DNA of 64,000 nucleotides, taken from NCBI RefSeq assembly GCF_019733395.1, contig NZ_JAIHOO010000001.1, forward strand, positions 2,303,001 through 2,367,000, read 5' to 3'. Below, in pieces: positions 11,071-22,343 of this stretch. Each line of letters starts with the position of its first letter. Position 1 is the stretch's first letter. The notes under the pieces were generated by a model. The model was not told the DNA's origin. It searched no databases and was given only the letters and a program-made list of their open reading frames with translations. Both the position numbers and the translations under genes were made by a program. Origin of the DNA: Lysobacter sp. BMK333-48F3 (GTDB taxonomy: Bacteria > Pseudomonadota > Gammaproteobacteria > Xanthomonadales > Xanthomonadaceae).

Positions 11071-11934
11071 ATGGCCGGCGGCAGAGAAATCAAAACCAAG
11101 ATCAAGAGCGTGCAGAACACCCGCAAGGTGACCCGCGCGCTGGAAATGGTCTCGGCTTCCAAGATCCGCAAGGCGCAGGATCGGATGAAGACCTCGCGCC
11201 CGTACGCGCGAGTGATCAAGCAGGTGATCGGTCACCTGGCCCAGGCCAATTCCGATTACCGGCATCCGTACATGGTCGAGCGCAAGGACGTGAAGCGCGT
11301 CGGCTACGTGATCGTGTCGTCCGACCGCGGCCTGGCCGGCGGCCTCAACAACAACCTGTTCCGCAAGCTGCTCGGCGAGTTCCGCAAGTGGCAGGAGCAG
11401 GGCGTCGAGGTCGACGTGGTCACCATCGGCCAGAAGGCGTCGGTGTTCTTCCGCCGAATCAAGGTCAACATGCTGGCCTCGGTCACCCACCTGGGCGACC
11501 AGCCGCACCTGGAACAGCTGGTCGGCGTGATCAAGGTGATGCTGGACGCCTACAGCGCCGGCAGCATCGATCGCGTGTTCGTCTGCTACAACGACTTCGT
11601 CAACACCATGACCCAGCGCGCGGCGTTCGATCAGCTGCTGCCGCTGCCGGAACCGGAGACGCAGGTCGCCAAGCACGACTGGGACTACATCTACGAACCC
11701 GATGCGCAGACCGTGCTCGACCACGTGCTGACCCGCTACATCGAGTCGCTGGTGTACCAGGCGGTGCTGGAGAACGTGGCTTCCGAGCATGCCGCGCGCA
11801 TGGTCGCGATGAAGGCGGCGAGCGACAACGCCACCAAGCTGATCGGCACCCTGAACCTGGTCTACAACAAGGCCCGCCAGGCGGCGATCACCCAGGAAAT
11901 CTCCGAAATCGTCGGCGGCGCCGCGGCGGTTTAA
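11071..11934 (+). CDS. atpG: F0F1 ATP synthase subunit gamma
   Basis: A 287-residue central rotor shaft. The N-terminal [20 protein letters not shown] helix and the C-terminal [20 protein letters not shown] helix, which form the coiled coil inside the alpha3beta3 ring, are intact. GGAG lies 7 bases before the ATG. Standard length. Confidence 0.97.
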   Translation: MAGGREIKTKIKSVQNTRKVTRALEMVSASKIRKAQDRMKTSRPYARVIKQVIGHLAQANSDYRHPYMVERKDVKRVGYVIVSSDRGLAGGLNNNLFRKLLGEFRKWQEQGVEVDVVTIGQKASVFFRRIKVNMLASVTHLGDQPHLEQLVGVIKVMLDAYSAGSIDRVFVCYNDFVNTMTQRAAFDQLLPLPEPETQVAKHDWDYIYEPDAQTVLDHVLTRYIESLVYQAVLENVASEHAARMVAMKAASDNATKLIGTLNLVYNKARQAAITQEISEIVGGAAAV

Positions 11935-13483
<1,549 letters not shown>

Positions 13484-13489
13484 ACCCGC

Positions 13490-13615
13490 GATTCCCTCTC
13501 CCGCTTGCGGGAGAGGGTAGGGTGAGGGCGCTGTTACCGATTGTTCCTGGCGACGTTCGTACTCATCCATCGCGTGCCCTCACCCCTGCCCTCTCCCGCT
13601 GAGCGGGAGAGGGGG
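13490..13615. repeat. Large compound inverted repeat, atpD-atpC gap
   Basis: A different family from the other atp gaps. A hairpin with arms CCCTCTCCCGC (13494-13504) and GCGGGAGAGGG (13507-13517) is followed about 70 bp later by a second hairpin with arms at 13589-13600 and 13602-13613. The two hairpins are also mutually complementary through GGGAGAGGGTAGGGTGAGGG and its counterpart, so the region can fold either as two small hairpins or as one long stem. Confidence 0.8.
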
Positions 13616-13638
13616 ACAATGAATAGAGGCGTTTCTTT

Positions 13639-14064
13639 ATGGCATCCACCTTCCGTTGCGACATCGTCAGCGCCGAGGAAGAAATCTTCCACGGCGAGGC
13701 GACGCTGCTGGTCGCCACCGGCGAGATCGGCGAGCTCGGCATCGCCCCGCGGCATGCGCCGCTGATCACCCGCCTCAAGCCGGGCAAGGTCGTGGTCACC
13801 CTGCCCAACGGCGAGCAACTGGATTTCGCCGTGTCCGGCGGCATCCTCGAAGTGCAGCCGCAGGTCGTGACCGTGCTGGCCGACACCGCGATCCGCGCCC
13901 AGGACATCGACGAAGCCGCCGTGCGCGCGGCCAAGGAAGAAGCCGAGCGCGCGCTGGCCAACCGCGGCCCGCAGATGGACGTCGCCGAAGCCCAGGCCAA
14001 GCTGGCCGAGGCGATGGCGCAGCTGCAGGCGCTCGAACGCCTGCGCAAGAACGTCAAGCACTGA
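13639..14064 (+). CDS. atpC: F0F1 ATP synthase subunit epsilon
   Basis: A 141-residue subunit that couples and inhibits the rotor. The N-terminal beta-sandwich contains [17 protein letters not shown] and the C-terminal two-helix domain ends [16 protein letters not shown] lies 9 bases before the ATG. Last gene of the operon, followed by a strong terminator. Confidence 0.96.
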   Translation: MASTFRCDIVSAEEEIFHGEATLLVATGEIGELGIAPRHAPLITRLKPGKVVVTLPNGEQLDFAVSGGILEVQPQVVTVLADTAIRAQDIDEAAVRAAKEEAERALANRGPQMDVAEAQAKLAEAMAQLQALERLRKNVKH

Positions 14065-14089
14065 TCGGCCGCGCTGCGGCCCGATGCGG

Positions 14090-14120
14090 AAACGCCGGCC
14101 CTGGGCCGGCGTTTTCGTTT
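14090..14120 (+). terminator. Rho-independent terminator of the atp operon
   Basis: An 11-bp perfect stem, AAACGCCGGCC (14090-14100) with GGCCGGCGTTT (14104-14114), a CTG loop, and a T-rich tail TCGTTTG. It begins 26 bp after the atpC stop. Confidence 0.9.
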
Positions 14121-14246
14121 GTGCGCGCCGCATGCGCGTCGGCCCCTGCAGCAGCGGCGTCGCTCGGGGATCGCCAACGCTCGCCAGCCGCGACCGCAAT
14201 CCGGCCCGACCGCTCCGCCGACGGCCTGCCGCCGCCTCGCGAAACC

Positions 14247-14630
14247 TCAGCGCCGATACACCCAATGGCGCGAGATCAGGAAGCCGACCCCGCCCAGGAT
14301 CACCTCGATCACCGGTTTGGCCAGCCAGGTCCACTTGAGCCCGGCGTAATCGTCGACCGTGCCGACCGCCCAGGTACTGACCAGGGTGGTGCCGATCCAC
14401 ATGGTCACGAAGCGCCCGAACTGGCGCCGGCCGACCGTGGTGTCCTCGCCGGCGAAGGTGAAGCGGCCGTTGAGCCAGAAACCGAGCATCGCGCCGCTGA
14501 TGCGGCCGGCCAGGTTGGCCGCCTCGACCGGCATGCCCAGGTGGCTGAGCCCGACCATCACGCCCCAGTCGAGGAAGTACTGCAGGGCGCCGAAGGCGAG
14601 GTAATTGCGGCCCTGGCGGGTCAGGCTCAT
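14247..14630 (-). CDS. GtrA family membrane protein
   Basis: A 127-residue protein with four predicted membrane helices, matching the GtrA/PST-C family, whose members are thought to flip or aid transfer of polyprenyl-linked sugars. Typical elements are the first-helix FGALQYFLDWG, the GFWLNGRFTF segment and the terminal FLISRHWVYRR. GGAG lies 7 bases before the ATG. It is divergent from the GT2 gene at 14761, the usual partner of GtrA proteins, with about 130 bp between the starts. Confidence 0.88.
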   Translation of the reverse strand: MSLTRQGRNYLAFGALQYFLDWGVMVGLSHLGMPVEAANLAGRISGAMLGFWLNGRFTFAGEDTTVGRRQFGRFVTMWIGTTLVSTWAVGTVDDYAGLKWTWLAKPVIEVILGGVGFLISRHWVYRR

Positions 14631-14760
14631 GCGCGCGCTCCGAGCGAAGCGACGGGACAGGGCCGGACGGCGGCGGCTCGGGTAATGGGCATTCGCGCAT
14701 TCTAGCCAACCGACCCTGTACCATCGCGGCCACTCCCCTAGGCCTTCCGGAGCGGCGGTT

Positions 14761-15687
14761 TTGCGCAGCGCGGTCCTGATTCCCTGCTACAACGAAGCCA
14801 AGACGGTGGCCAAGGTGGTCGCCGATTTCCGCCGCGCCCTGCCCGAGGCCCAGATCTGGGTGTTCGACAACGCCAGCACCGACGACACCGCCGCGCTGGC
14901 CCGCGCCGCCGGCGCGCAGGTGCGGCGGGTGCCGGCCAAGGGCAAGGGCAACGTGGTGCGGACCATGTTCCGCGAGGTCGAGGCCGACGTGTACCTGATG
15001 GTGGACGGCGACGACACCTACCCGGCCGAGCACGCGCGCCAGTTGCTCGAGGACATCGTCGAAGGCCGCGCCGACATGGTCGTCGGCACCCGCCTGGAGC
15101 AGTTCGACTCCGACTCGTTCCGCCGCTTCCACGGTTTCGGCAACAAGCTGGTGCGCTGGAGCATCGGCCGCCTGTTCGGCCAGCCGGTACGCGACGTGCT
15201 GTCGGGCTATCGCGCGTTCTCGCGCCGCTTCGTCAAATCGATGCCGGTGCTGTCGCGCGGCTTCGAGATCGAAACCGAGATGACCGTGTTCGCGATGGCC
15301 AACGCCTTCGTGCTCAGCGAACGCACCGTGCCCTACGGCGTGCGCCCGGAAGGCAGCGAATCCAAGCTCAACACCTTCCGCGACGGCTTCCGGGTGCTGC
15401 GCACCATCGGCTTCCTGTTCAAGGACCTGCGCCCGCTGCTGTTCTTCGGCACCGCCGCGCTGCTGGCCGCGCTGGCCAGCGCCGGTTTCGGCGCCTTCGT
15501 CGTCCACGAATACAGCCTCACCGGCGCGGTCACCCATCCCTCGACCGCAGTGCTCGCCGCGGCGCTGGCCCTGACCGCGTTCATCCTGCTCGCCACCGGC
15601 CTGATCCTGGACACCGTCAACCGCCGCTCGAACGAGATCCTGCGCCTGATCACCGACCAGGTGGTGCACGGCCGCGACGGACGCTGA
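14761..15687 (+). CDS. Family 2 glycosyltransferase (polyprenyl-phosphate type) with two C-terminal membrane helices
   Basis: A 308-residue enzyme with a GT-A fold: nucleotide-sugar entry VLIPCYNEAKTV, metal-binding MVDGDDTYP and acceptor region FSRRFVKSMPVLSRGFEIETE. Two helices near the C-terminus (about 221-247 and 260-282) anchor it in the inner membrane. Such enzymes load a sugar onto undecaprenyl phosphate. It starts with TTG at 14761, 8 bases after CGGAG; the pattern begins immediately, so a later start would cut the fold. It pairs with the divergent GtrA gene. The substrate sugar is not predictable. Confidence 0.87.
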   Translation: MRSAVLIPCYNEAKTVAKVVADFRRALPEAQIWVFDNASTDDTAALARAAGAQVRRVPAKGKGNVVRTMFREVEADVYLMVDGDDTYPAEHARQLLEDIVEGRADMVVGTRLEQFDSDSFRRFHGFGNKLVRWSIGRLFGQPVRDVLSGYRAFSRRFVKSMPVLSRGFEIETEMTVFAMANAFVLSERTVPYGVRPEGSESKLNTFRDGFRVLRTIGFLFKDLRPLLFFGTAALLAALASAGFGAFVVHEYSLTGAVTHPSTAVLAAALALTAFILLATGLILDTVNRRSNEILRLITDQVVHGRDGR

Positions 15688-15697
15688 GCGAGGATGA

Positions 15698-16618
15698 TCA
15701 GGTGGGCGCCGCGGCGGCGAACGGCCACCGCGGCAACGCTTCGCGACGTTCGATCCAATCGCTGGGAATGCCCTGTACCCCGGTGAAGCAGGCGACCACG
15801 CCGCCGACGATTGCGCCGAGGGTGTCGCGATCGCCGCCGGTGCCGACCGCCAGCCATAGCGCGGCCGGGTAGTCGTGCAGCGATTGCGCGCAACACCACA
15901 ACGCATAGGGGACGGTATCTTGCGCCGAAATCAGCGTGCCGTTGCCGAGCACGGCGACGGCGTAGTCGGGCGAGGACACTTGCTCCATCGCCTGGGCTCG
16001 CGCGAGCTTCGAACGCACTTCGCTGACCGGCAGCGATTCGATCACGGCCGCGAGGAACTGAGCGTGTGATGGCCGCACGCCGGTTTGACGGAAGCGCCAG
16101 GCGTGCGCCGCCGCCAGCGCCGCCGCGACCGCGCCGGCGACGCCCTCGGGATGCAGGTGGGTGACCTGGGCCGAACGCGTTGCCTGTTCCACGACCGCGT
16201 CGAGGTCATCGCAGAAGTAGGCGCCGATCGGCGCCGTTCGCATCGCCGCGCCGTTGCCGTAAGAGCCGGCGCCGCCGAACGACGAGGCCGCGACCTCACG
16301 CCAGGGTTCGCCGGCCTCGATGCGGGCCAACACCCGATGCATCGAGGGGCCGTAGGCGCGGTCGTAGTCGTAGTGCCGGGCCAGCGAACGCGCCAGCGCG
16401 TCGGGTTCGATGCAGGCATCGGCCGCCAGAGCGGCGAACACCGACAGCGACATCTGGGTGTCGTCGGTGTACGGCCAGGGGCCGGGCGGTGGGACACGCT
16501 GCTCCAGCCATGGCTGGGAGCGTTCGGCCGGCTGGAAGAAGCACTGACCGAACGCATCGCCGACCGAAAGCCCGTCCAGCGATTCGCGCGCGCGTTGCAG
16601 CGCTGTCTCCCGGTTCAT
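15698..16618 (-). CDS. ADP-ribosylglycohydrolase family protein
   Basis: A 306-residue protein with the DraG/ARH fold markers: GDAFGQCFF near the N-terminus, the metal-binding YTDDTQMSLS, and the C-terminal GGDRDTLGAIVGGVVA that supplies the remaining Asp/Thr ligands. Members remove ADP-ribose from proteins, nucleic acids or small molecules using Mg2+. The target is unknown, and no ADP-ribosyltransferase is visible nearby. It overlaps the stop of the membrane glycosyltransferase-like gene by 4 bp (ATGA), so the two are translationally coupled. AAGGA lies 6 bases before the start. Confidence 0.88.
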   Translation of the reverse strand: MNRETALQRARESLDGLSVGDAFGQCFFQPAERSQPWLEQRVPPPGPWPYTDDTQMSLSVFAALAADACIEPDALARSLARHYDYDRAYGPSMHRVLARIEAGEPWREVAASSFGGAGSYGNGAAMRTAPIGAYFCDDLDAVVEQATRSAQVTHLHPEGVAGAVAAALAAAHAWRFRQTGVRPSHAQFLAAVIESLPVSEVRSKLARAQAMEQVSSPDYAVAVLGNGTLISAQDTVPYALWCCAQSLHDYPAALWLAVGTGGDRDTLGAIVGGVVACFTGVQGIPSDWIERREALPRWPFAAAAPT

Positions 16619-18195
16619 GGGGCGTCCTTGCTACAAATCGGAGTGAACGGCTCGCGCCGCAGCGGGCACAGTTCCAGCCGCGCCAGGCTGTCCTCGATCG
16701 GCCGGCAGGCGCCGGCCAGGTGCAATCCGTACAGGCTCATGCGCTGCGCGGCGACCGCGTCGACGGCGACCGGACGCAGCAGCCATAGCGGTCCCTGGTG
16801 GGTCGCAATGCCGCGTTCGACCCGCGACTGCAGGCGGGTGCAGCGCTGCGGGTCCATGAAGTTGTTGCGGATCGCGTACAGCGGCACCTCGCGCGGCAGG
16901 AACGCGGCGGCGTGGCCGATCGGTTCCTCGGTGCTGGACAGCACCAGGCTGCCGGGCGGCAGGGCCGGGAACGCGACCGAGATCATCGGGCTGCGGAACG
17001 GGTCGCGACCCCAGCCCGGGTGCTTGGTCGGGGCGATCGCGAGCAGGGCGCCGAGGACCAGCGCGGTGCGGGTCCAGCGCCGCGCGAACAGCTGCGACAG
17101 CAGGCCGACGATCAGCAGCGAGCACAGCAGCTCCAGCGGCAGCAGATAGCGGTAGATGCAGTAAACGCCCAGCCAGAATCCGTAGCTGACCAGGACGAAG
17201 GCCAGCAGGGGCCAGCGCAGCGCCTGCGCGGCGTTTTGCGCGCTGTCGGCGGCGCGCGTCGCGCCGTCGCGGCGACGTCCCGCCCACAGCCAGCCGGCGA
17301 GCGCAGCGAAGCCGAGCAGCAGCCGCGCGTCGGCCAGCGAGGCCTCGGAGAAGTCGTTGCTCTTGCGCAGCAGGCGCAGCGGCACGTTCACCGCGTCCCA
17401 CGCGGTCTGCGGCAGGAAGCGCAGGTCGCGCCGGTCTTCGAACAAGGCGTCGGGCGAATGGAACCACTGGTTGAAGTAGGGGAACAGCGGATTGCCGTGC
17501 TGCTGCCACAGGTACCAGCCCCACGGCCCCCAGCTCAGCGCGGCGCCGATCGCCCCGCCGAGCGCCAGCGCGCACAGCCGCGCCGGCGCCTGGCGCCAGG
17601 GCCCGGCCAGCGCCGCGGCGGCGATGAAGCCCAGGCAATACATGACTGCGGTCAGCTTGAGTCCCGCGGCCAGGCCGCCGAGCAGGCCGACCGGCAGCCA
17701 GGTCGCCCAGGCGCCGCGGCGGCCCGGCGAGTCGGCCAACCACCACAGGCCGGCCAGGACGAAGGCGGCGACGATGTGGTCGTTGAAGGTCGCCGCCGCG
17801 CCCGGGTAGACCGCCGCGCCGGTGATCGCGACCAGTCCGGCCATCCAGCTGCGCAGCGCGCTGCGCTGCGCCGGCCACAGCCGGTCGAGCAGGCGCAGGC
17901 CGAAGAACAAGGCGAGGAAGGTAGGCAGCGCCAGCCACAGCGAGACCAGCCAGCCGCCCGCGCCGGCGCGCACCAGCAGCGCGAACGGCAGGTCGGCGAT
18001 CGGGTTGTGCCAGGTCTGCATCTGCGCCGCGGCGATGTCGGTCTGCAGCCGACCGTCCAGCCATGCCAACGGCGTATACAAATGATAGTTACGCAGGTCC
18101 CAGTTCGCGTCCTGGCGCTGCACCAGGGCCGCGAGCAGGGTGAAGAACAGGGCCACGGCGGCGGAGGGGCGCCAGGAAACTCGCTCAGCGGACAT
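16615..18195 (-). CDS. GT-C-like multi-pass membrane protein
   Basis: A 526-residue protein with about ten hydrophobic segments and a periplasmic-side acidic motif soon after the first helix ([11 protein letters not shown]), the layout of GT-C glycosyltransferases that use polyprenyl-phosphate sugars. A soluble region of about 110 residues closes the C-terminus. The specific family cannot be fixed by eye. It is coupled to the ADP-ribosylglycohydrolase by a 4-bp overlap and lies near the GT2/GtrA pair, which would supply a lipid-linked sugar. GGGA lies 7 bases before the ATG. Confidence 0.7.
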   Translation of the reverse strand: MSAERVSWRPSAAVALFFTLLAALVQRQDANWDLRNYHLYTPLAWLDGRLQTDIAAAQMQTWHNPIADLPFALLVRAGAGGWLVSLWLALPTFLALFFGLRLLDRLWPAQRSALRSWMAGLVAITGAAVYPGAAATFNDHIVAAFVLAGLWWLADSPGRRGAWATWLPVGLLGGLAAGLKLTAVMYCLGFIAAAALAGPWRQAPARLCALALGGAIGAALSWGPWGWYLWQQHGNPLFPYFNQWFHSPDALFEDRRDLRFLPQTAWDAVNVPLRLLRKSNDFSEASLADARLLLGFAALAGWLWAGRRRDGATRAADSAQNAAQALRWPLLAFVLVSYGFWLGVYCIYRYLLPLELLCSLLIVGLLSQLFARRWTRTALVLGALLAIAPTKHPGWGRDPFRSPMISVAFPALPPGSLVLSSTEEPIGHAAAFLPREVPLYAIRNNFMDPQRCTRLQSRVERGIATHQGPLWLLRPVAVDAVAAQRMSLYGLHLAGACRPIEDSLARLELCPLRREPFTPICSKDAP

Positions 18196-18285
18196 GCAGG
18201 GTCCCGCAATCGACAGTTGCTAAGATTCGGCCCGGGCGCGGCATGCGCGTCAAGGAATCGGACATTTTCGATGGCTCGTGATTCG

Positions 18286-19650
18286 ATGAACCAGTTGCAT
18301 ATCGTCATCCTCGCCGCGGGCGAGGGCAAGCGGATGAAGTCGGCCACCGCCAAGGTGCTGCAGAAGATCGCCGGGCAGCCGATGCTGGCGCACGTGATCG
18401 ACACCGCGCGCGCGCTGAAGCCGGCCGGCATCCACGTGGTCTACGGCCACGGCGGCGAGCAGGTGCGGGCCGCGTTCGCCGGCCAGGACGACCTGTCCTG
18501 GGCCGAGCAGAGCCAGCGCCTGGGCACCGGCCACGCGGTGCAGCAGGCGATGCCGGACGTGCCGCAGGACGCGCGCGTGCTGATCCTGTACGGGGACGTG
18601 CCGCTGATCGCGCCGGATACGCTGCAGCGCCTGCTCGCCGCGCCGGGCCGGATCGCGGTGCTGGTCGCCGACCTCGACGACCCGACCGGCTACGGCCGCA
18701 TCGTGCGCGATCCGGAAGGCCGGGTCGGCCGCATAGTCGAGCACAAGGACGCCGACGACGAGCAGCGTGCGATCCGCACCGTCAATACCGGCATCCTGGT
18801 CGCCGACGGCGAGCCGCTGCGGCGCTGGCTGGAGCGCCTGGGCAACGACAACGCCCAGGGCGAGTACTACCTGACCGACGTGTTCGGTTCCGCCGCGGCC
18901 GAGTACACCGCGGCCGAGATGGTCCATGTCGACGACCCGATCGAGGTCGAGGGCGCCAACGATTCCTGGCAGCTGGCCCAGCTCGAGCGCGCGTTCCAGC
19001 GCCGCGCCGCGCGCGCGCTGTGCGTGCAGGGCGCGCGCCTGGCCGATCCCTCGCGCTACGACCAGCGCGGCACGGTGACGGTCGGCCGCGATGTCGAAAT
19101 CGACGTCGACGTGATCTTCGAAGGCACGGTCGAACTCGGCGACGGCGTGCGGGTGGGGCCGTTCAGCCGGCTCAAGGACGTGCGCCTGGGCGCGGGCACC
19201 GAAGTGCGCGCGCATTGCGACCTCGACGGCGTGGTGGTCGAAGGCGCGGCGCAGATCGGCCCGTATTCGCGGCTGCGTCCGGGCACGGTGCTCGCCGACG
19301 GCGCTCACGTCGGCAACTTCGTCGAAACCAAGAACGCCCGGATCGGCGTCGGCAGCAAGGCCAATCACCTGACCTACCTCGGCGATGCGGTGATCGGCGC
19401 CGGGGTCAACGTCGGCGCGGGCACCATCACCTGCAACTACGACGGGGTCAACAAGTCGACCACCACGATCGAGGACGGCGCCTTCATCGGCTCCAACGCC
19501 TCGCTGGTGGCGCCGGTGACGATCGGCAAGGACGCGACCATCGGCGCCGGCTCGGTGATCACCCGCCCGGCGCCGGCCGGCGAACTGACCGTGGCGCGCG
19601 CGCGCCAGGCCACGGTCGAAGGCTGGAAGCGGCCGGTCAAGAAGAAGTAA
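18286..19650 (+). CDS. glmU: Bifunctional GlmU: UDP-GlcNAc pyrophosphorylase / GlcN-1-P acetyltransferase
   Basis: Makes UDP-GlcNAc for peptidoglycan and LPS. The N-terminal uridylyltransferase starts with [16 protein letters not shown]. The C-terminal left-handed beta-helix has hexapeptide repeats and the acetyl-CoA/GlcN-1-P site with [13 protein letters not shown] and [13 protein letters not shown] chose the ATG at 18286 (454 residues, family-typical); another in-frame ATG at 18271 adds five residues. Neither has a well-placed Shine-Dalgarno. The frame stays open upstream to 16798, which is antisense to the membrane gene and not coding. Confidence 0.96.
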   Translation: MNQLHIVILAAGEGKRMKSATAKVLQKIAGQPMLAHVIDTARALKPAGIHVVYGHGGEQVRAAFAGQDDLSWAEQSQRLGTGHAVQQAMPDVPQDARVLILYGDVPLIAPDTLQRLLAAPGRIAVLVADLDDPTGYGRIVRDPEGRVGRIVEHKDADDEQRAIRTVNTGILVADGEPLRRWLERLGNDNAQGEYYLTDVFGSAAAEYTAAEMVHVDDPIEVEGANDSWQLAQLERAFQRRAARALCVQGARLADPSRYDQRGTVTVGRDVEIDVDVIFEGTVELGDGVRVGPFSRLKDVRLGAGTEVRAHCDLDGVVVEGAAQIGPYSRLRPGTVLADGAHVGNFVETKNARIGVGSKANHLTYLGDAVIGAGVNVGAGTITCNYDGVNKSTTTIEDGAFIGSNASLVAPVTIGKDATIGAGSVITRPAPAGELTVARARQATVEGWKRPVKKK

Positions 19651-19769
19651 GCGCGACCCCGCGCATCGCGGCGCGCCGCATGGCGCGTTCCGTGATGCGC
19701 GGCAGCGCGGTCGGCGTCGCGCGCGCGCTAGCCTGCCGTCGGCGCGGGGAGCGCGATGGGAACCGATCG

Positions 19770-20747
19770 ATGGACAGCAGGCTCGCCGGCGCGATGCTGG
19801 CCGCAACCGCGTTGCTGTGCGCGCCGCCGGCGCAGGCGGTGTTCCGCCTCTACCTGGCGCCCGATGGCGACGACGCCCGCGACGGCCGCAGCGCCGCGAC
19901 CGCGATCCGCAGCCTGGCGCGCGCCGACGCCCTGCTGCATCGGCATGCGCCGCGCGAGGAGGTCGAGGTGCGGATCGCGCCGGGCACCTACCGCGGCCAG
20001 CAGGTCGTGTGGACCTACTTGAACGGCTATCGGATCAGTTTCCTGCCGACCCCGGGCGCGACCGCGCGGCCGGTGTTCGACGGCGGCGGCGCGGCCGGCA
20101 CCTGGTTCGAACTGCGCAGCGCCGCCGGCGCATCGAAGCTGCATTTCCGCTACCTGACGGTGAGCGACTACTGGCTCGGCGTCGACCTGGTCGGCGACCG
20201 CAACGACCCGGCCGGCGGCTGGAACGGCTACAACGAACTGCGCAGCATGCGCTTCGTCCGCATCGGCGGCCGCTACGGCGTCGGCCCGGCGCCGTACTCG
20301 TACGCCGCGGTGCGGATGATCAATTCGCGCCGCAACGGCCTGTACGACAATCACTTCGAATCGATCGAGAATCCGACCGAGTACTCGGGCTATTTGCACG
20401 CGGTGTACGCCGCGCACGGCTCCGGCGCCAACCGGATCGAGCGCAACCGCTTCGTCGCGGTCAACGGCGATGCGATCCGCACCCGCGACGGCGCCGACGG
20501 CAACTGGATCGTCGGCAACGTATTCGACCGCGCCGGCAAGCGCGCCGCGTACTCGGACTGGTACTGCATCGAGCGCTGCACGCTGCCGCGGCCGGAGTGC
20601 CCGTCGGCCGGCAACGTGTTCCGCGACAACCGGGTCGGCGATGGCTATTACGGCGCCATCGCCTCGACCCTGCTGTTCGGCGCCGACGACGCCTGCGGCG
20701 CGCTCGGCGAGCCGCGGTTGATCGAGTCGCGCACGGTGCGGGATTAG
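19770..20747 (+). CDS. Secreted right-handed beta-helix protein
   Basis: A 325-residue protein with a Sec signal (LAGAMLAATALLCAPPAQA). It begins FRLYLAPDGDDARDGRSAATAIRS, the opening typical of secreted parallel beta-helix proteins of the pectate-lyase-like superfamily. Later come coil-like segments (NGLYDNHFESIEN, NRIERNRFVAVNGDAIRTRDG, NVFRDNRVGDGYYG). Four Cys near the C-terminus may form disulfides. It may be a polysaccharide lyase, but catalytic residues cannot be assigned by eye. GGGA lies 8 bases before the ATG. It follows glmU by about 120 bp but is probably independent. Confidence 0.75.
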   Translation: MDSRLAGAMLAATALLCAPPAQAVFRLYLAPDGDDARDGRSAATAIRSLARADALLHRHAPREEVEVRIAPGTYRGQQVVWTYLNGYRISFLPTPGATARPVFDGGGAAGTWFELRSAAGASKLHFRYLTVSDYWLGVDLVGDRNDPAGGWNGYNELRSMRFVRIGGRYGVGPAPYSYAAVRMINSRRNGLYDNHFESIENPTEYSGYLHAVYAAHGSGANRIERNRFVAVNGDAIRTRDGADGNWIVGNVFDRAGKRAAYSDWYCIERCTLPRPECPSAGNVFRDNRVGDGYYGAIASTLLFGADDACGALGEPRLIESRTVRD

Positions 20748-20796
20748 GCGCGACGGCGAGGGGGTTCGCGCCGCGGCGTCGTGCCTGCCGGAGGAG

Positions 20797-20840
20797 CAGG
20801 GACGGAGGGGGTTAAGCGGGCTTAACCCCCTCCGTCCCTG
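20797..20840. repeat. Perfect 21-bp inverted repeat, dispersed family copy 1
   Basis: The arms at 20797-20817 and 20820-20840 are perfectly complementary over 21 bp with only GG between them. The arm contains GACGGAGGGGGTTAAGC. A degenerate relative lies at 27120-27158. It is 50 bp downstream of the beta-helix gene and could act as a terminator, but the presence of two copies points to a mobile or REP-like family. Confidence 0.85.
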
Positions 20841-20879
20841 AGGTTCGCTAAGGGCTTGAGAGCCATGCCTGGATGAAGC

Positions 20880-21025
20880 CCTGGATCCCCGCGTTCGCGG
20901 GGATGACGGTGGGGGATTCCATCAGGCGTTGCCCAATCGAAGCGAGATGAGCCTCATCGAAGCGGTGGTGGATGGACTTCGCCGCGGACTCCCAGCCGTC
21001 ATGCCCGCGCAGGCGGGCATCCAGA
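20880..21025. repeat. Pair of opposed REP-like palindromes
   Basis: One palindrome (about 20881-20910) contains ATCCCCGCG-TT-CGCGGGGAT followed by GACGG. The second (about 20996-21025) contains CCGTCATGCCCGC-GCA-GGCGGGCAT. They face each other and carry the widespread proteobacterial REP core (GTCAT-CCCGCG...CGCGGG-ATCCAG). They stand between the beta-helix and GH18 genes. A 63-codon frame over this region (20848-21039) is an artefact of the repeat. Confidence 0.75.
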
Positions 21026-21042
21026 GGCTTCAGCGCCATGCT

Positions 21043-21915
21043 TCAGGGCACGTATTCGACCGACTCGGTGGCGCCTGCCTGGGCCTTGACGATCTCGGTG
21101 TAGTACTGCGCTGCCGCGGCGTTGCTGAGGAAGGCGTTCGGCGCCCAGATCATCACGCCCTGGTAGCCGCCGCTGGCGACGCTGCCGGCGATCGAGCCGG
21201 CCTGCGACGCCGAGCTGAATTCCGGCGAGATGCCGAGGAACAGATTGCTCTTGGCCATGCCGTAGCCGACGTAGGGCGCCAGGTAGCCGACGCTGCCGCC
21301 ATAGGTCATCTCATAGCCTTCGGTCAACTGGGTGGCGGCGTTGTAGGGCGAACGGAAGTACTGCGAGTCCGACCACAGCGCCTTGCTCAGGGTCTTGCCG
21401 CTGAAGTAGGGGTTGCTGCGGATCGCCTTCAGCACCGCATAGAACGAGCTCGCGCTGCCCGAGCAGGTGGAGTACTCGTCGTCGACGCTGATGCCGTCGA
21501 GGCCGTACTTGACCATGTCGGTAACCATCGCGTTGCCGAGCCGGTTCGCGGTCTTGGTGGTCATGTTGCACGACCAGCCCGCGTTCTGGTGATTGCCCAG
21601 GTACGAGATCTGGACCTTGATTCCCGCCGTCTGCAGCTGCCGGACGGCGTCGATGTTGTCCTTCAGGATCGCGCTCATTTCCGTGTTGTAGTACAGCACC
21701 GGCGTGTTGGGCGTGCTGCCGTTGATGTTGGCGGCGAACAGCACCAGGTCGGAGAAGAACGGCTGGCCGGTGCTCTTGACCCGGAAGTGGCCGATGTCCT
21801 TCACGTTCTGCGGCGAAGGATTGTTCAAGAACACGACGTTGCGCGTAGCGCTGGCGCCGAAACTGGCGAGCATTGCCATTAGACCGACAGCCAAAAGCGT
21901 AGATGTGCGAAGCAT
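21043..21915 (-). CDS. Secreted GH18 endo-beta-N-acetylglucosaminidase-like protein
   Basis: A 290-residue protein with a Sec signal (LLAVGLMAMLASFGASA). The fold markers match EndoH/EndoF1-type GH18 enzymes, which cut the chitobiose core of N-glycans: ILKDNIDAVRQLQTAGIKVQISYLGNH, then YGLDGISVDDEYS, then a late tyrosine strand (EGYEMTYGGS). In the DxxDxDxE signature, Asp140, Asp145 and the catalytic acid Glu147 are present, but the second Asp is Ser143. GAGGAG lies 8 bases before the ATG. Possible targets are host or prey glycoproteins, or chitin-like polymers. Confidence 0.82.
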   Translation of the reverse strand: MLRTSTLLAVGLMAMLASFGASATRNVVFLNNPSPQNVKDIGHFRVKSTGQPFFSDLVLFAANINGSTPNTPVLYYNTEMSAILKDNIDAVRQLQTAGIKVQISYLGNHQNAGWSCNMTTKTANRLGNAMVTDMVKYGLDGISVDDEYSTCSGSASSFYAVLKAIRSNPYFSGKTLSKALWSDSQYFRSPYNAATQLTEGYEMTYGGSVGYLAPYVGYGMAKSNLFLGISPEFSSASQAGSIAGSVASGGYQGVMIWAPNAFLSNAAAAQYYTEIVKAQAGATESVEYVP

Positions 21916-22343
21916 TGGCGGATCTCCTCTTCCATTGTTTGGAAAAACGGCTCGATTCGAGGGCGCGAAGCGATCGTCGGATGCATGCGCCCACGCTAGA
22001 AACGAACCAGGATGCGTTTCACCCTATGGTTCGCACGACGAATGCTGTGGATGCGACGCGATGCGGTTCGCCGCGCAAGCGTGGAGCAGGCGGCGGGCGA
22101 AGACCATGCGTTCGTTCGCGAATCGGGCAATCCGCGCGCCTCCGCGCGCCTGCCGCCGCAGTCGTCGCCGAGCCGCGGTCGGAGCGTCGAAGAGACAGGC
22201 GAGCGGCCGGCGCAAGCGCGACTAGCGCTGCGCTATCGCCGGCGCGGCCGGGTTCGCAGCGTGACCCGCCTGCGGATATCGGGATCTTCGATAAACGCGC
22301 GAAGGCCCCGTTGCAGCGCTTCGCCGCCGCCGAAGCGGATCGC
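21916..22343. other. Intergenic stretch between GH18 and histidine kinase genes
   Basis: A 428-bp stretch with no convincing gene. It must contain the GH18 promoter (minus strand), but no -35/-10 pair stands out. Open frames on both strands here overlap each other and run into the kinase gene. The base composition is the same as the surroundings. Confidence 0.5.

Noticed and set aside
16798..19650. A 950-codon frame ending at the glmU stop
   Set aside because: Only the part from 18286 (or 18271) has similarity to GlmU. The upstream part is antisense to the GT-C-like gene.
20848..21039. A 63-codon frame containing the peptide VIPANAGIQ
   Set aside because: It is a translation of the REP-like palindromes, a well-known artefact.
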